From a virus, in the IMG/VR virus record IMGVR_UViG_3300030103_001098, positions 1 through 31,818 of that record: DNA of 31,818 nucleotides; one strand, 5' to 3'. The number at the start of each line of letters is the position of its first letter. The stretch's first letter is position 1. The notes under the pieces were generated by a model that saw only the letters and a list, made by a program, of their open reading frames with translations, was not told the origin of the DNA and did not search any database. Shown piece after piece: positions 30,990-31,818 of this stretch. The translations under genes were made by a program, and so were the position numbers.

Positions 30990-31298
30990 TTATGCAGCCC
31001 AAGGTGTCCCAGAGCCTGTTGTTGGTGCTTTTTGGATACCAATATTATCAGCGATACCTGCTTCAATCGCATCCTTGTCTAAAGCAGCTTGCGCCCAAGC
31101 AATGCAATTTTCCTCAGTTACGCTGTCGTAAGCAATGAAACCGCTATCTGATGCATTTGGCGTGTGGCCTGTTGTGCCATAGCTAGACGCTGAGTGATCG
31201 CCATCTACCCCTGTGCATCGCCAATGAATTACAGTAATACCACCGTCAGACAGATTGCGTTCTACTGTGGGGATAGTCCAAGTGTATGTTACAGCCAT
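30990..31298 (-). CDS. Small conserved protein next to tail fibre
   Basis: 102 aa. AVTYTWTIPTVERNLSDGGI, TVIHWRCTGVDGDHSASSYG and the ending KAPTTGSGTPWAA mark a beta-rich family that I recall in many marine phages near fibre genes. It might be a fibre accessory or virion protein. It starts three bases after the fibre stop, with AGGAGT as binding site. Confidence 0.75.
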   Translation of the reverse strand: MAVTYTWTIPTVERNLSDGGITVIHWRCTGVDGDHSASSYGTTGHTPNASDSGFIAYDSVTEENCIAWAQAALDKDAIEAGIADNIGIQKAPTTGSGTPWAA

Positions 31299-31301
31299 GT
31301 G

Positions 31302-31817
31302 TTATACTCCTTCTAATGCTGTTATTCTTGCTTCTAGCTCTTGAATTGTTTTTACTAGCAATGGCACAAGATGACTGTGATCAATGCCTTGCATAACAGG
31401 GTTACCCTCTTCATCGACCTCATCTTTTATGCCTGTAATTGCCTGTGGTACAACTGTCTGCACTTCGTGCGCTAGGAAGCCATCAACTGAAGTGTCAGCA
31501 TCAGCAATAAAATTAAATTGTGCTGGCTTGAGTTGCTTCAGGCGAGTGGTTGCATCCCAAGAATAAGTTACGTTTTCTTTAAGGCGGTAGTCTGATGAAG
31601 TGTTGTAGGCTGTAGCTGAACCTGACATTGCTATTGAACCAACAGTATTATTAGTATTTGTAAAAACTATACCAGTACGGCTAGATGAGGAGTCAGCCGC
31701 TACATTTATAGCAGGTCTGTTTCCGTCATTTACGACAACAATTTCACCAGATGAAGAATTTACTGTTGAGCTAGTTGTGTTTCGCAAAAATTGACCACCG
31801 CTGTCTACACGGAACGC
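31302..31817 (-). CDS. Tail fibre, C-terminal part with S74 chaperone domain
   Basis: 171 codons open to the window end. The frame begins AFRVDSGGQFLRNTTSS and the last 110 residues contain SSDYRLKENV, DGFLAHEVQTVVPQAITG and SHLVPLLVKTIQELEARITALE: the intramolecular chaperone/peptidase S74 domain, which helps trimerise the fibre and then cleaves itself off near SSDYRL. It matches the gene opened at 2592. If the ends were joined directly the frames would differ by one base, so 3k+2 bases are missing between the two parts. Confidence 0.88.
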   Translation of the reverse strand, partial: AFRVDSGGQFLRNTTSSTVNSSSGEIVVVNDGNRPAINVAADSSSSRTGIVFTNTNNTVGSIAMSGSATAYNTSSDYRLKENVTYSWDATTRLKQLKPAQFNFIADADTSVDGFLAHEVQTVVPQAITGIKDEVDEEGNPVMQGIDHSHLVPLLVKTIQELEARITALEGV

Positions 31818-31818
31818 C

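Noticed and set aside
1-31818. tRNA or rRNA genes
   Set aside because: No cloverleaf-like arms with a TTCGANTC-type loop or rRNA-like segments were noticed in the few gaps; a tRNAscan run would settle it.

Overview
This window looks like almost the whole genome of a small tailed phage with a T7-like (podovirus) virion. The DNA is AT-rich and nearly all coding, with many TAATG and ATGA overlaps between neighbouring genes. A single tail-fibre gene appears to be cut by the two window ends: its N-terminal part is on the minus strand at 2592..1, and its C-terminal part with an S74-type chaperone domain is at 31817..31302. The gene content (gene-transfer-agent-type 3TM holin, small marine-phage proteins, ERF plus YqaJ-type recombination) suggests a marine, probably alphaproteobacterial host. 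It resembles small pelagiphage-type viruses without an RNA polymerase. The host assignment is inference from remembered family resemblance, not a search.

Layout. (1) 1-20.6 kb, minus strand, read right to left: small basic proteins, a nuclease-like protein, TerL, an unknown 237-aa protein, portal, a Bbp19-like protein, scaffold, major capsid, a capsid-associated protein, tail tube A, tail tube B, three internal virion proteins, then the fibre. TerS (20.7-21.1 kb, minus) lies upstream of this block. (2) 21.1-21.6 kb: a 480-base divergent control region with paired palindromic operator-like sites, near-consensus -35 boxes on both strands, a 23-base homopyrimidine tract and a structured 5' leader. 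(3) 21.6-28.1 kb, plus strand, early/recombination genes: several small unknowns, a DnaJ-like zinc protein, a run of overlapping regulator and nuclease genes, a YqaJ-like exonuclease, an ERF annealing protein, an SSB-like protein with a DDIPF tail behind a structured RNA leader, a strong terminator, then an HNH endonuclease and small proteins. (4) 28.1-31.3 kb, minus strand: M15 peptidase endolysin, lipoprotein, 3TM holin, further small membrane proteins (one spanin-like), and two small proteins before the fibre end.

How it may work. I find no RNA polymerase, DNA polymerase, primase, helicase, integrase or tRNA, so transcription and replication probably rely on the host. ERF, the YqaJ nuclease and the SSB-like protein would form a recombination module that could make concatemers for terminase. 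Late genes carry a 10-base motif (TTGTGCGTTG on the minus strand) three times, ahead of three structural blocks.

Best candidates for something undescribed: the interleaved RNA structure filling the gap between the ERF and SSB-like genes (26201-26267), which recalls in principle the pseudoknot leader of T4 gene 32; the late-gene motif; the leader RNA and operators at 21.28-21.57 kb; and the overprinted gene run at 23.5-24.6 kb.
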